This document shows, piece after piece, positions 33,760 through 41,605 of a stretch of DNA of 46,018 bases (the stretch's first letter is position 1; each line of letters starts with the position of its first letter). Source of the DNA: Blastococcus atacamensis (GTDB taxonomy: Bacteria; Actinomycetota; Actinomycetes; Mycobacteriales; Geodermatophilaceae); assembly GCF_002938425.1 (NCBI RefSeq), contig NZ_POQU01000019.1:1-46018 (forward strand), read 5' to 3'. Made by a program: the position numbers and the translations under genes. Below the pieces are notes generated by a model, which was not told the origin of the DNA, ran no database searches, and saw only the letters and a program-made list of their open reading frames with translations.

Positions 33760-34488
33760 TCAGCCGGCGGGGCGCAGGTCCGCCGCCACCCGCCGCCCGG
33801 CCAGGAGGTCGGCCGCGACGTCGTCCACCACCCGGCCGGTCGCCGCGGCGTCGGAGCGCAGCAGGGCCAGGGCGTCCTCCGTCGAGACGTCGAGATCCAT
33901 GCTGACGCGGCCCATGGCCTCCCACACCCGGGCGCGGGCACGAGGGGCCGGCCCCCGGAGCCAGTCGGGGCTCCCGCCCGCCGGCCACGACGCCCAGATG
34001 GTGGCGTCGCTCAGGGCCGCGCTGACCAACTCGCCGACGGCGGTGGCGGCGAACACGTCCAGCCCGGCCAGCGAACCGCCACCACGCAGGTACAGGTCGA
34101 GAGCCCCCCGGCCCCAGGGAGCGGGGCCCAGGGGCAGCGCGACGAGGGCCCGGTAGGGCGTGCCCGACCGGAGCAGGTCGGCGAACGCGGGCCACCGGCG
34201 GCCGAGTTCCTGCTCGTCCGCCAGCACCGGCTGCCCGATGGCACGGGCGGTCCGGCAGGGGCCCTCGCCGGCGGTGAACTGCAAACGCTCGGCGACGCCG
34301 GCGTCGTGGCCGCTGGCGCCCAGCGGCCACCAGTGGCCGTGCTCGCCGGTCAGGCCGAGGCCGACCCCGTCCACCCCGAGGACGGCGGCACCGGCGCGGC
34401 TCAGCCGGACCGGCAGCAGCTCCGGCCCGGCGGTCGCGGCCTCGGACACCGCCGCCAGGGCGGCAGTGAACCGGTCGGCGATGCTCAC
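33760..34488 (-). CDS. GAF-ANTAR transcription antitermination regulator
   Basis: A 242-residue cytoplasmic regulator. The N-terminal GAF domain spans about 10-170 (EGPCRTARAIGQPVLADEQE is typical). The C-terminal ANTAR domain (about 190-235) reads AMGRVSMDLDVSTEDALALL with a second helix ending in VVDDVAADLLAG, close to the RNA-binding ANTAR consensus. ANTAR proteins bind paired hairpins in mRNA leaders and prevent termination; the target is unknown. Start GTG 34488 with no Shine-Dalgarno; GACAAT lies five bases upstream, possibly a leaderless promoter. It is the last gene of a minus-strand group with the membrane protein and PP2C genes. Confidence 0.85.
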   Translation of the reverse strand: MSIADRFTAALAAVSEAATAGPELLPVRLSRAGAAVLGVDGVGLGLTGEHGHWWPLGASGHDAGVAERLQFTAGEGPCRTARAIGQPVLADEQELGRRWPAFADLLRSGTPYRALVALPLGPAPWGRGALDLYLRGGGSLAGLDVFAATAVGELVSAALSDATIWASWPAGGSPDWLRGPAPRARARVWEAMGRVSMDLDVSTEDALALLRSDAAATGRVVDDVAADLLAGRRVAADLRPAG

Positions 34489-34538
34489 ACCCGATTGTCC
34501 CGCTCCGCGCGGCAGGCGCCACACCGCGGAGCGGCGGC

Positions 34539-35654
34539 TCAGGGAACCGAGCCCTCCGGCCGGTAGGTGTAGGCCGCCTGCCGCACCGTGTCGTCGCTCT
34601 CCAGCCCGGCGCCCAGCGCGCCGCCGACTGTGGCCAGGGAGCAGGTGAGCCAGGCGAGCTCGAGGTAGTCGCTGAAGCCGGCGGGGTGTCCCAGCCCCTC
34701 GCTGAACAACGGCTCCACCACCAGGAACAGCCCGCCGAGCAGGGCCAGCACGAACAGCGCCAGGTACAGGGAGAGGACGCCGATCGTCACCGTCGCGGCC
34801 GTCGCGATGTTGAACAGCAGCACCTGCTTGCGCACCCGGCGGGACCGCGGCCGCTCCCACATCTCGGCGCCCACGATCAGCGTCACGGCGATGGCGACCA
34901 CGGAGCCGACTCCGACCAGCAGCAGCCGCAGCCAGCCGAAGGCGTCCGCCAGCCGCCAGATGTCGGCGGTCACCAGCGCGAAGACGCCGGCGGCGATGGC
35001 CGCGGTGAGGGCGCGGGAGAGCCGCACGGCCAGCCGCCAGGGGCGGTTGGCCCGCACCATCCCGCTGAGCAGCCGCACGTTCCCCGAGAGGACCCGCGCG
35101 GTGAACCGCACCCCGTCGGCGGAGTCGGCCGGATCGGTGGCCAGCTGCCGCAGCCGTCGGGCCAGGTCCGCGCGGTCGTCGGGGTCGTCGGGGTCGTCGC
35201 CGCCGTCGCTCACCAGCGCCTGCACCAGCCCGACCGCCGTCTCCAGCGCGCGCTTGCGGCGGCCCACGGCGCCGAGCGCGGGGAGCGAGAGCACCCCGAC
35301 GCCGTGCAGCGGGCTGGCGTGGCCGGTCACGGGCCGACGGTCGACCTCCAACGGCACGTCGGTCAGGCACACCGCCAGGTCCCAGTCGGCCGACAGCAGC
35401 CGCTCGCGGGTCGCGGCCACCAGCTCGGCGTCGTCGGCGGGGGGCTGGACCAGCCCGTCCTCGACCATCGGCACCTGCCAGGTGACCTCCGGGTGACGGT
35501 GGCCGAGCTCGGCAGCCAGATCGGTGGCCAGGCCCTGTGCCAGCTGCGCGGGCGCGCCGGGCGCTGCCACCAGCCCGACCACGACCACCGGAGCCGAGGT
35601 GTCGGCGACCTCGTCGATCTCCCGTGCGTCCAAGGGGACGTCCGCCGGACTCAC
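34539..35654 (-). CDS. Membrane protein of unknown function, coupled to a PP2C phosphatase
   Basis: A 371-residue protein not recognised by me. Residues 1-180 are soluble and alpha/beta in character (APVVVVGLVAAPGAPAQLAQ, then WDLAVCLTDVPLEVD), perhaps a Rossmann-like or receiver-like domain. An acidic low-complexity stretch (SDGGDDPDDPDDRADLARR) follows, then four or five membrane helices in the second half and a short tail. The GTG start overlaps the stop of the upstream PP2C gene as GTGA, so the two proteins are very likely made together and may work together. Transport or signalling is possible; nothing more can be said from sequence. Confidence 0.75.
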   Translation of the reverse strand: MSPADVPLDAREIDEVADTSAPVVVVGLVAAPGAPAQLAQGLATDLAAELGHRHPEVTWQVPMVEDGLVQPPADDAELVAATRERLLSADWDLAVCLTDVPLEVDRRPVTGHASPLHGVGVLSLPALGAVGRRKRALETAVGLVQALVSDGGDDPDDPDDRADLARRLRQLATDPADSADGVRFTARVLSGNVRLLSGMVRANRPWRLAVRLSRALTAAIAAGVFALVTADIWRLADAFGWLRLLLVGVGSVVAIAVTLIVGAEMWERPRSRRVRKQVLLFNIATAATVTIGVLSLYLALFVLALLGGLFLVVEPLFSEGLGHPAGFSDYLELAWLTCSLATVGGALGAGLESDDTVRQAAYTYRPEGSVP

Positions 35655-36871
35655 AACTGCAACTGCTTCTCTCGCCCGCTGCGCCACTCGACGAGCACGA
35701 TGGAGGCGTCGTCCTGCAGCTTTCCCGCCTGGTGGTCGAGCACGTCGCGCATCAGGCGGCGGAGGGTCTCCGGCGGCGGGTCGCCCGCGGCCTCGGCCCG
35801 GACCACGAAGTCGGCCAGCCGCTCCTCGCCGAAGAACTCTCCCTGCGGGGAGCGTGCCTCGACGATCCCGTCCGTGTAGAGCAGGACCCGGTCGCCCGGG
35901 CGCAGGTCGAGCGAGCACACGTGCGCGGGACCGGTCTGCAGCCCGAAGGGCAGCGAGGACCGGCAGGGGTGTGCTGCGAGCAGCACCCCGTCGCGGACGA
36001 CCAGCGGCGACGGGTGGCCCGCGTTGACCCAGCTGAGCACCCCGCTCTCCAGGTCCAGCCGCGCGAGCAGCCCGGTGGCGAACTGGCTGGCGGTGAACTG
36101 CGCCGCGATCGCCCGGTCGATGCGCGCGGCGATGTCGCTCAGCGAGAGCTCTGCCCGCCGGCCGGAGCGGTAGGCCCCGACGGCGACGGTGGACAGGAGG
36201 GCGGCCGGCAGGCCGTGCCCGACCGCGTCGAGCATCATGAGGTCGGCGACCGGCCCGTTGACGGCGTAGTCGAACGTGTCACCGCCGATCTCGTAGGCGG
36301 GCTCCAGCGTCCCGGCGATCACGATGCGCTCCGTGCCGAAGGTCAGCGGGGGGATGAGCTGCCACTGGATCTCCGCCGCGATCGTCATCGGCCGGTTGCG
36401 GCGCAGCCGGGTGAGGACGTCGCTGTACGCGTCCCGCGTGACGCACAGCTCGGCCACCAGGGCGGCGAACGCCCGGACCTCCTCGGCGTCGTGCCGGAGG
36501 TGTTCGTCGTCGAACCCCAGCTCCAGCACCCCGAGCCGCTGCGAGCCGTCCAGCAGCGGGACCCACAGGGTGGGCGCGGCGCCGGCCGGAGCGGGAACGC
36601 TCTCCACCCGGCGGAAGGCCGCACCGGCGAGCGACCCGTCGACGTCCTGGGCGTCGCGGTCGGGGACCTCGGGCCCGGTGAGGGGGACGAGGGACTGCTG
36701 CTCGTAGTCGGCCAGGTAGACCACCGCGAGCCGGGCACCCAGTCGCGGGGCGAGCCGAGAGACGGCGGTGCCCAGCTGATCCGCGCGCAGGTGGTGCGAT
36801 GCGCGCAGCAGCGCCTGCACCGGGTCCTGCCCCTGGGAGATCGGCGAAGTCACGAGAGCCGAGCATTCCAT
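35651..36871 (-). CDS. GAF-PP2C (SpoIIE-type) phosphatase
   Basis: A 406-residue soluble serine phosphatase. A GAF-like sensor (about 20-150) precedes the PPM domain (about 165-395) with YEIGGDTFDY, MMLDAVGHGLPAALLS, YTDGIVEARSP and QDDASIVLVEW; all metal-binding aspartates are present and the GHG motif is intact. It is the RsbU/SpoIIE type that controls anti-sigma antagonists, but no STAS or RsbW gene is in the window. First gene of a three-gene minus-strand group (PP2C, membrane protein, GAF-ANTAR). The start could be ATG 36871 or GTG 36853; neither has a strong ribosome site. Confidence 0.88.
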   Translation of the reverse strand: MECSALVTSPISQGQDPVQALLRASHHLRADQLGTAVSRLAPRLGARLAVVYLADYEQQSLVPLTGPEVPDRDAQDVDGSLAGAAFRRVESVPAPAGAAPTLWVPLLDGSQRLGVLELGFDDEHLRHDAEEVRAFAALVAELCVTRDAYSDVLTRLRRNRPMTIAAEIQWQLIPPLTFGTERIVIAGTLEPAYEIGGDTFDYAVNGPVADLMMLDAVGHGLPAALLSTVAVGAYRSGRRAELSLSDIAARIDRAIAAQFTASQFATGLLARLDLESGVLSWVNAGHPSPLVVRDGVLLAAHPCRSSLPFGLQTGPAHVCSLDLRPGDRVLLYTDGIVEARSPQGEFFGEERLADFVVRAEAAGDPPPETLRRLMRDVLDHQAGKLQDDASIVLVEWRSGREKQLQL

Positions 36872-37091
36872 CCGCGGTCCAGGTCGGCTGGGCAGGAGTG
36901 CCAGGAGCGCTCCACGTCACGCCGTCGGGTGAGCGGATGCCCGATCATGGGCCGGCGCACCACCCGCTCCCGGGACGGGTCGACCGCGATCCGCCGGTTC
37001 TGCCGGGGCCGGAGAGGTCCGGGCAGGCGGCGGAGCGGCTCCACGGAGCTGGGGACGGCCGTCGGTGCGGGTCGTCCGGAGGACGCCAGGG

Positions 37092-37892
37092 TCAGCGCAC
37101 CGGCAGCACGGCCGGGCCGGAGGGGCCCTGCACCACCTCGGCGCGGGCGCCGTAGTGGGCGCTCAGGGCCTCGGCGGTGAGCACCTCGGCGGGGCTGCCC
37201 TCGGCGACGACGCGCCCCTCGGACAGCAGTGCCAGCCGGTCGGCGTACTGGCCGGCGAGCGTCAGGTCGTGCAGCGTGCTGACGACGGTGAGCCCGTCCT
37301 GGCGGCGGAGCCGGTCGACGAGGTCGAGCACCTGCTGCGCGTGCCCGAGGTCCAGTGACGCCGTGGGCTCGTCGAGCAGCAGCACCCGCGGCTGCTGGGC
37401 CAGCGCGCGGGCCAGCACGGCGCGCTGCTGCTCGCCGCCGGAGAGCGTGGAGAGCTGCCTCTCGGCCATGGGCGCGAGCCCCAGGCGCTCCATCACGTCG
37501 ACGACCACCCGCCGGTCCACCGCGCGCGGGGCGGCCAGCAGCGGCCGGTGCGGCGTGCGACCGAGGGTGACGTAGTCGCGGGTCGTCACGCCGTCGGGCA
37601 GGACCGGGGTCTGCGGGGCGTAGGCCAGCGAGCGGGCGCGCTCCCGGCGCGGCATGCCGGTCAGGGGGACGCCGTCGACGCGCACCTGTCCCTCGTGCCG
37701 GTGGAACCCGAGCATCGACCGCAGGAGAGTCGACTTGCCCGAACCGTTGGGGCCGATGACGGCCAGCCAGCCGCCCGGCTGGACGGTCAGCCGCACGGCT
37801 TCCAGGACCTGCCGGCGGCCGTAGCCGGTGGACAGGCCGACGACCTCGACCCGGGCACCGGTCGCGCGGTCCTCCGCTGCTGGGCGGTTCAT
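37092..37892 (-). CDS. btuD: Cobalamin ABC transporter ATP-binding protein
   Basis: A 266-residue ATPase of the FecE/BtuD group: Walker A GPNGSGKST (47-55), signature LSGGEQQRAVLARALA, Walker B VLLLDEPTASLD and H-loop residue in STLHDLTLA. It drives import through the BtuC-type permease. The ATG overlaps the permease stop as ATGA. The family also includes heme and siderophore importers; the B12 riboswitch before the operon makes cobalamin the best assignment. Confidence 0.88.
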   Translation of the reverse strand: MNRPAAEDRATGARVEVVGLSTGYGRRQVLEAVRLTVQPGGWLAVIGPNGSGKSTLLRSMLGFHRHEGQVRVDGVPLTGMPRRERARSLAYAPQTPVLPDGVTTRDYVTLGRTPHRPLLAAPRAVDRRVVVDVMERLGLAPMAERQLSTLSGGEQQRAVLARALAQQPRVLLLDEPTASLDLGHAQQVLDLVDRLRRQDGLTVVSTLHDLTLAGQYADRLALLSEGRVVAEGSPAEVLTAEALSAHYGARAEVVQGPSGPAVLPVR

Positions 37893-38989
37893 CGCTGCCG
37901 CGCCCCGATCCAGAGCAGCCCCGCGAAGAAGGGCGCCCCGATGAACGCGGTGACCACGCCGATCGGCAGCTCCCCGGGAGCGATCACCACCCGGGCGACG
38001 ACGTCGGTGAGGACGAGGAACGCCCCGCCGATCAGCAGCGAGACCGGCAGCAGCCGGGCGTTGGAGCCGCCGACGAAGCGGCGGGCGATGTGCGGCACGA
38101 CCAGGCCGACGAAGCCGATGAGGCCGCTGACCGCGACCGCGGAGGCGGTGGCCAGCGACGCGGCGACGATGACCAGCAGGCGCAGCCGGCCGGGGCTCAC
38201 CCCGAGCGAGGACGCCTCGTCGTCGCCCACCGCCAGCACGTCGAGCGCGCGGCCGCACAGCAGCAGCACCAGGCAGGAGGCGCCGAGGTAGGGGAGCACC
38301 ATCGCGACGTCGGACCACTGCGCCTTGCCGAGCTGCCCGAGCAGCCAGCCGTAGATCTCGCGCAGGTCGTCGGTGTTCCGCTGCTGGACCAGTGTCTGGC
38401 CGGCCGACAGGAACGCGGCGACGGCGATGCCGGCCAGCAGCAGGGTGGGGCCGTGCGAGCCACCGGTGACCGCGCCCAGGACCAGCGCGCACCCCACGCC
38501 GAGCAGCGCCCCGGCGAAGGCCGCCAGGGGCACGATGCCGACCGGTCCGATGGACTGGACGGGGGAGTAGGCGATCACCAGGGTGGCGCCGAGGCCCGCG
38601 CCGGCGGCAGCACCCAGCAGGTACGGGTCGGCCAGCGGGTTGCGGAACACCCCCTGGTAGGCGGCGCCGGCCACGGCCAGCCCGGCGCCGACGAGCGCGG
38701 CGAGCAGGACCCGGGGGAGCCGCAGCTGCAGCAGCACCGCCTCCTCGGTGCCGCTGAGGCCGCCGGGCACGTCGATGCCCAGCGGCCCCAGCAGGCGGTC
38801 GAGCAATGTGGCGACGACGGCGCCGGGGGCCAGCGGCAGCGCGCCCACCCACACCCCGGCCAGCACGGCGAGGACCAGCGCCGCTCCGCTGGCCAGCAGG
38901 ACCAGCCCCGGACGGCGGCGCCCCCGAGGGTCGGCCGGCGGAGGGATGCCCGGTTGGGAACGGGTGCCGCTCCCCGCCGTCACCGTCAT
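37889..38989 (-). CDS. btuC: Cobalamin ABC transporter permease
   Basis: A FecCD/BtuC-family permease of 366 residues with about ten membrane helices, an Arg/Pro-rich cytoplasmic N-terminus of about 30 residues, and family motifs LQLRLPRVLLAALVGAGLA, AGAAYQGVFRNPLADPYLLG and, near the C-terminus, GFVGLVVPHIARR and ELPIGVVTAFIGAPFF. It probably forms a homodimer with two BtuD. The ATG at 38989 is followed by a plausible polar N-terminus. It lies 19 bases after the binding-protein gene and overlaps btuD. Confidence 0.9.
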   Translation of the reverse strand: MTVTAGSGTRSQPGIPPPADPRGRRRPGLVLLASGAALVLAVLAGVWVGALPLAPGAVVATLLDRLLGPLGIDVPGGLSGTEEAVLLQLRLPRVLLAALVGAGLAVAGAAYQGVFRNPLADPYLLGAAAGAGLGATLVIAYSPVQSIGPVGIVPLAAFAGALLGVGCALVLGAVTGGSHGPTLLLAGIAVAAFLSAGQTLVQQRNTDDLREIYGWLLGQLGKAQWSDVAMVLPYLGASCLVLLLCGRALDVLAVGDDEASSLGVSPGRLRLLVIVAASLATASAVAVSGLIGFVGLVVPHIARRFVGGSNARLLPVSLLIGGAFLVLTDVVARVVIAPGELPIGVVTAFIGAPFFAGLLWIGARQR

Positions 38990-39008
38990 CGCTGCGATCC
39001 CTGGTCCG

Positions 39009-39980
39009 TCAGCCCTGGAGGGACTCGGCGACGGCCTCGGCGAAGTCCGCGATGCGCGGGCCCCAGCGGGAGGCGATGTCGTCGTCGGCCTCCAGCACCC
39101 GGCCCTCGGTGACGGCAGGAACGGTGTCGAAGGCGGGCCGCTGCGCGACGGTCGCCGCCGACTGGGCGCAGCACTTCGTGTCGGCGAGCACGATGAGGTC
39201 GGGAGCCTCCGCGACGACGTACTCGGGTGACAGCTGCGGGTATCCGCCGGCCGCCTCACCGGGTCCGTCGGCGATGTTCTCCAGGCCGAACATCGTGTAG
39301 ATGCTGCCCACGAAGGTGCTGCTGTCCGCGGAGTACAGCTCCGGGCCGAGCTCGTGGTAGACGGTCATGCCCTCCACGTCGTCGGGCACCGAGGCGACCG
39401 CGTCGGCGATCCGCTCCTGGACCTCGGCCACCACGGCACCGGCCTCCTCGGCGTGACCGGTGGCCTCGCCGAGGGTCTCGATCTGGGCGTAGGTGTCGTC
39501 GACGCTCACAGCCGCCTCGAGCAGCAGGGTGGGCACCGCCAGGGCGTCGAGCGCGTCGACGATGCCGTTCTGGTCGTTGCTCAGGACCACCAGGTCCGGC
39601 TCGTACCCGGCGATCGCCTCGGCGTTCGGGGTGAAGCCCGACAGTTCGGTGACGGGGGCGTCCTCGGGGAAGTTCGAGTAGTCGTCGACCGCCTTCACCT
39701 GGTCGCCCGCGCCGATGGCGAAGAGCATCTCCGTCGCCGAGGGCGACAGCGAGACGATGGACCCGGGCTGCTCCTCGAGGATCACCTCGCCGTTGGAGCC
39801 GGTCACCGTCACCGGGAAGGGCGTGGAGCCGGAGGTCTCGGCGGCGCTCTCGTCGCCGGAGTCGCCGCCCCCGCAGGCGGTGAGCGACAGGACCAGGGCG
39901 AGCAGGAGGGCCGGCAGGGCGGCGGGGCCGACCCGGCGCGCGTCCCGGGACGTCGTCCGCCGGGAGTGGGATCGGGGCAA
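39009..39980 (-). CDS. btuF: Cobalamin ABC transporter substrate-binding lipoprotein
   Basis: A 323-residue class III binding protein (BtuF/FhuD type). It has a basic N-terminus, a hydrophobic helix and lipobox LTAC, then IVSLSPSATEMLFAIGAGDQ, the usual first motif of BtuF, and a two-lobed fold joined by a long helix. I chose the TTG at 39980: GGAGG lies six bases before it, and that ribosome site is buried in a hairpin downstream of the riboswitch. The ATG at 40016 is an alternative with only a poor site and would place the hairpin inside the coding region. Cobalamin is assigned from the riboswitch; heme-type relatives exist. Confidence 0.87.
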   Translation of the reverse strand: MPRSHSRRTTSRDARRVGPAALPALLLALVLSLTACGGGDSGDESAAETSGSTPFPVTVTGSNGEVILEEQPGSIVSLSPSATEMLFAIGAGDQVKAVDDYSNFPEDAPVTELSGFTPNAEAIAGYEPDLVVLSNDQNGIVDALDALAVPTLLLEAAVSVDDTYAQIETLGEATGHAEEAGAVVAEVQERIADAVASVPDDVEGMTVYHELGPELYSADSSTFVGSIYTMFGLENIADGPGEAAGGYPQLSPEYVVAEAPDLIVLADTKCCAQSAATVAQRPAFDTVPAVTEGRVLEADDDIASRWGPRIADFAEAVAESLQG

Positions 39981-39985
39981 GAGAA

Positions 39986-40000
39986 GCCTCCAGTGGAGGC
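39986..40000 (-). promoter_or_regulatory. Hairpin that sequesters the btuF ribosome binding site
   Basis: GCCTCCAGTGGAGGC on the plus strand is a perfect 6-bp stem with a 3-base loop. On the mRNA its downstream arm contains the GGAGG that precedes the TTG start by six bases. It is a natural expression platform for translational control by the riboswitch. Confidence 0.6.
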
Positions 40001-40059
40001 GGGAAGCGTCGCCCATGATCTGCCGCCGGCAGGATGCGCGACCCTTACCGCGAGGGTCG

Positions 40060-40199
40060 GTGACATGCCGCAGGGCAGGCGATCTGGCTCAGGCCGCCGG
40101 GCTCCGGAAGGCCATCACAGTTGCGGGACAGCGCCGGTATTGCACCGGACTTCGCTGCCGTGGCGACACCGACGCAGAGGTCGGCGGGGCGAACCTACC
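40060..40199 (-). ncRNA. Cobalamin riboswitch
   Basis: Read on the minus strand this leader contains the conserved core GAAGTCCGGTGCAATACCGG, then CGCTGTCCCGCAACTGTGA, and the B12 box CCAGATCGCCTGCC (plus-strand 40074-40088). These are hallmark elements of the adenosylcobalamin aptamer, including the GCCACGG segment upstream. It should repress btuFCD when B12 is abundant. A 6-bp hairpin at 40040-40058 and the hairpin at 39986-40000 follow. Its 5' end is only about eight bases from the glgA stop codon. The boundaries are approximate. Confidence 0.93.
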
Positions 40200-40207
40200 A
40201 GCGCTGG

Positions 40208-41380
40208 TCAGTCCCGGGCCGCCAGGACGGCGGAGTAGACCTCTGTGGTGCGCTGGGCGATCGCGGCCCACCCGAACTCCGAGAGCACCCGTTCCCGGCC
40301 CGCGGCGCCCATGGCCGCGGCGCGGTCCGGATCCGCCAGCAGCTCGCTCATGCGCGCGGCCAGCCCGGCGGCGAACCCGGCGGGGTCGGCCTCGTCGTAA
40401 GGCACCAGCAGGCCGGTCCGGCCGTCGTCGACGACCTCCGGGATGCCGCCGACGGCGCTCGCCACCACCGCGGTGCCGCAGGCGGCCGCTTCGAGGTTCA
40501 CGATGCCCAGCGGCTCGTAGACCGAGGGGCAGACGAACACCGTCGCGCCGGTGATCAGCGGCACCAGCTGCTCGCGCGGCAGCATCGCCTCGATCCAGAC
40601 GACGCCCTCGCGGCGGGCCTGCAGGGCGGCGACGGCGTCGGCCACCTGCTGGCGCTCGGCGGGGGTGTCGGCCGCGCCGGCGCAGAGCACCAACCCGACG
40701 TCGCCGGGCAGCTGCTCGGCAGCGGCCAGCAGGTGGGGCAGGCCCTTCTGCCGGGTGATCCGGCCGACGAAGAGCGCGTAGGGCCGGTCGGGGTCGACCC
40801 CCAGGCCGCGGACGACGTCCGGGGATTGCACCGGGCGATAGGCGTCGGGGTCGACGCCGTTGTAGACGACGTGCACCCGGGCCGGGTCCAGCTCCGGGTA
40901 GACGGCGAGGACGTCGTCGCGCATGCCGCCGCTCACCGCGATGACGGCGTCGGCGGCGAGATAGGCCGTGCGCTCCGTCCACGAGGAGAGCCGGTAGCCA
41001 CCGCCCAGCTGCTCGGCCTTCCACGGCCGCCGTGGCTCGAGGGAGTGGGCGGTGATCACGTGCGGGACGCCGTGCACGAGCGAGGCGAGCAGCCCGGCGC
41101 CGTTGGCGTACCAGGTGTGGCTGTGCACCAGGTCCGCGCCGGCGAGCGCGGCCGCGATCTCGACGTCGGTGCCCCAGGCCTGCAGCGCCCCGTTGGCCTC
41201 GCGCAACGGCTCCGGCACGGGATGCCCCGTCGCGTCGCCCCGGGGATCGCCGAAGCAGTGCACGTCCAGCTCCGGTCCTGCGGGCAGCGAGCGCAACGCC
41301 GCGACCAGATGTTCGACGTGCACCCCCGCGCCGCCGTAGACGGCCGGTGGCCACTCCCGCGTGACGATCCCGATGCGCAC
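40208..41380 (-). CDS. glgA: Actinobacterial GlgA/GlgM-type glycosyltransferase
   Basis: A GT4-family GT-B glycosyltransferase of 390 residues. The N-lobe has REWPPAVYGGAGVHVEHLV and the donor lobe has FVGRITRQKGLPHLL, CPSVYEPLGIVNLEA and GTAVVASAVGGIPEVV, with the catalytic Glu in the EPLGIVNLE motif. Actinobacterial members use ADP-glucose to make maltose-1-phosphate for alpha-glucan (GlgE pathway) rather than elongating glycogen directly; the annotation as glycogen synthase is older. Divergent from glgC, as in M. tuberculosis Rv1212c/Rv1213. GTG start with TAGGGT six bases upstream and no Shine-Dalgarno. Confidence 0.94.
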   Translation of the reverse strand: MRIGIVTREWPPAVYGGAGVHVEHLVAALRSLPAGPELDVHCFGDPRGDATGHPVPEPLREANGALQAWGTDVEIAAALAGADLVHSHTWYANGAGLLASLVHGVPHVITAHSLEPRRPWKAEQLGGGYRLSSWTERTAYLAADAVIAVSGGMRDDVLAVYPELDPARVHVVYNGVDPDAYRPVQSPDVVRGLGVDPDRPYALFVGRITRQKGLPHLLAAAEQLPGDVGLVLCAGAADTPAERQQVADAVAALQARREGVVWIEAMLPREQLVPLITGATVFVCPSVYEPLGIVNLEAAACGTAVVASAVGGIPEVVDDGRTGLLVPYDEADPAGFAAGLAARMSELLADPDRAAAMGAAGRERVLSEFGWAAIAQRTTEVYSAVLAARD

Positions 41381-41386
41381 CGCGTC

Positions 41387-41392
41387 ACCCTA
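41387..41392 (-). promoter_or_regulatory. Candidate leaderless -10 (TAGGGT) of glgA
   Basis: TAGGGT on the minus strand ends six bases before the glgA GTG. It overlaps the edge of the intergenic repeat that begins near 41390. Confidence 0.45.
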
Positions 41393-41443
41393 GAAGGACC
41401 CCGTCGCCCCCCGACACTCGCTCCGCTCGCGCCGGGTCCCTGA
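41390..41443. repeat. Intergenic repeat, copy upstream of glgA
   Basis: AGAAGGACCCCGTC, then CCCCCCGACACTCGCTCCGC and GCCGGGTCCCTGA. It matches the reverse complement of the dapD 3' copy (14695-14745), and its middle part matches 43086-43120 after glgC, where CCCCCCGACCCTCGCTCCGC occurs. Confidence 0.65.
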
Positions 41444-41605
41444 GAGGGGGCCGTTCCATCCCGTCACCTGTTCGGAGCGGGCCTCCTGAGAGGGGGCCGT
41501 TCCATCCCGTCACCTGTTCGGAGCGGGCCTCCTGAGAGGGGGCCGTTCCATCCCGTGACCTGTTCGGAGCGGGCCTCCTGAGAGAGGGCCGTTCCATGCT
41601 CACCC
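41441..41605. repeat. 46-bp tandem repeat array between glgA and glgC
   Basis: Three complete units start at 41441, 41487 and 41533, each exactly 46 bases, and a partial unit runs from 41579 to about 41605. Each unit contains GGGGGCCGTTCCATCCCGT followed by CACC (GACC in the third) and TGTTCGGAGCGGGCCTCC. Units are almost identical. The reverse complement of GGCCGTTCCATCCCGTCACC closely resembles the 20-bp core repeated between dapD and dapE. There are no unique spacers, so it is not a CRISPR array. Confidence 0.9.

Noticed and set aside
36850-37044. A 64-residue minus-strand frame between btuD and the PP2C gene
   Set aside because: Its composition is partly protein-like (PSRERVVRRPMIGHPLTRR), but it overlaps the phosphatase start and has no ribosome site or recognisable family.
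22665-40207. Integrative mobile element or prophage
   Set aside because: No integrase, transposase, phage gene, tRNA or direct flanking repeats are seen; GC content is like the rest.
41441-41605. CRISPR array
   Set aside because: Units are contiguous copies of the whole 46-bp period with no unique spacers, and no cas gene is present.
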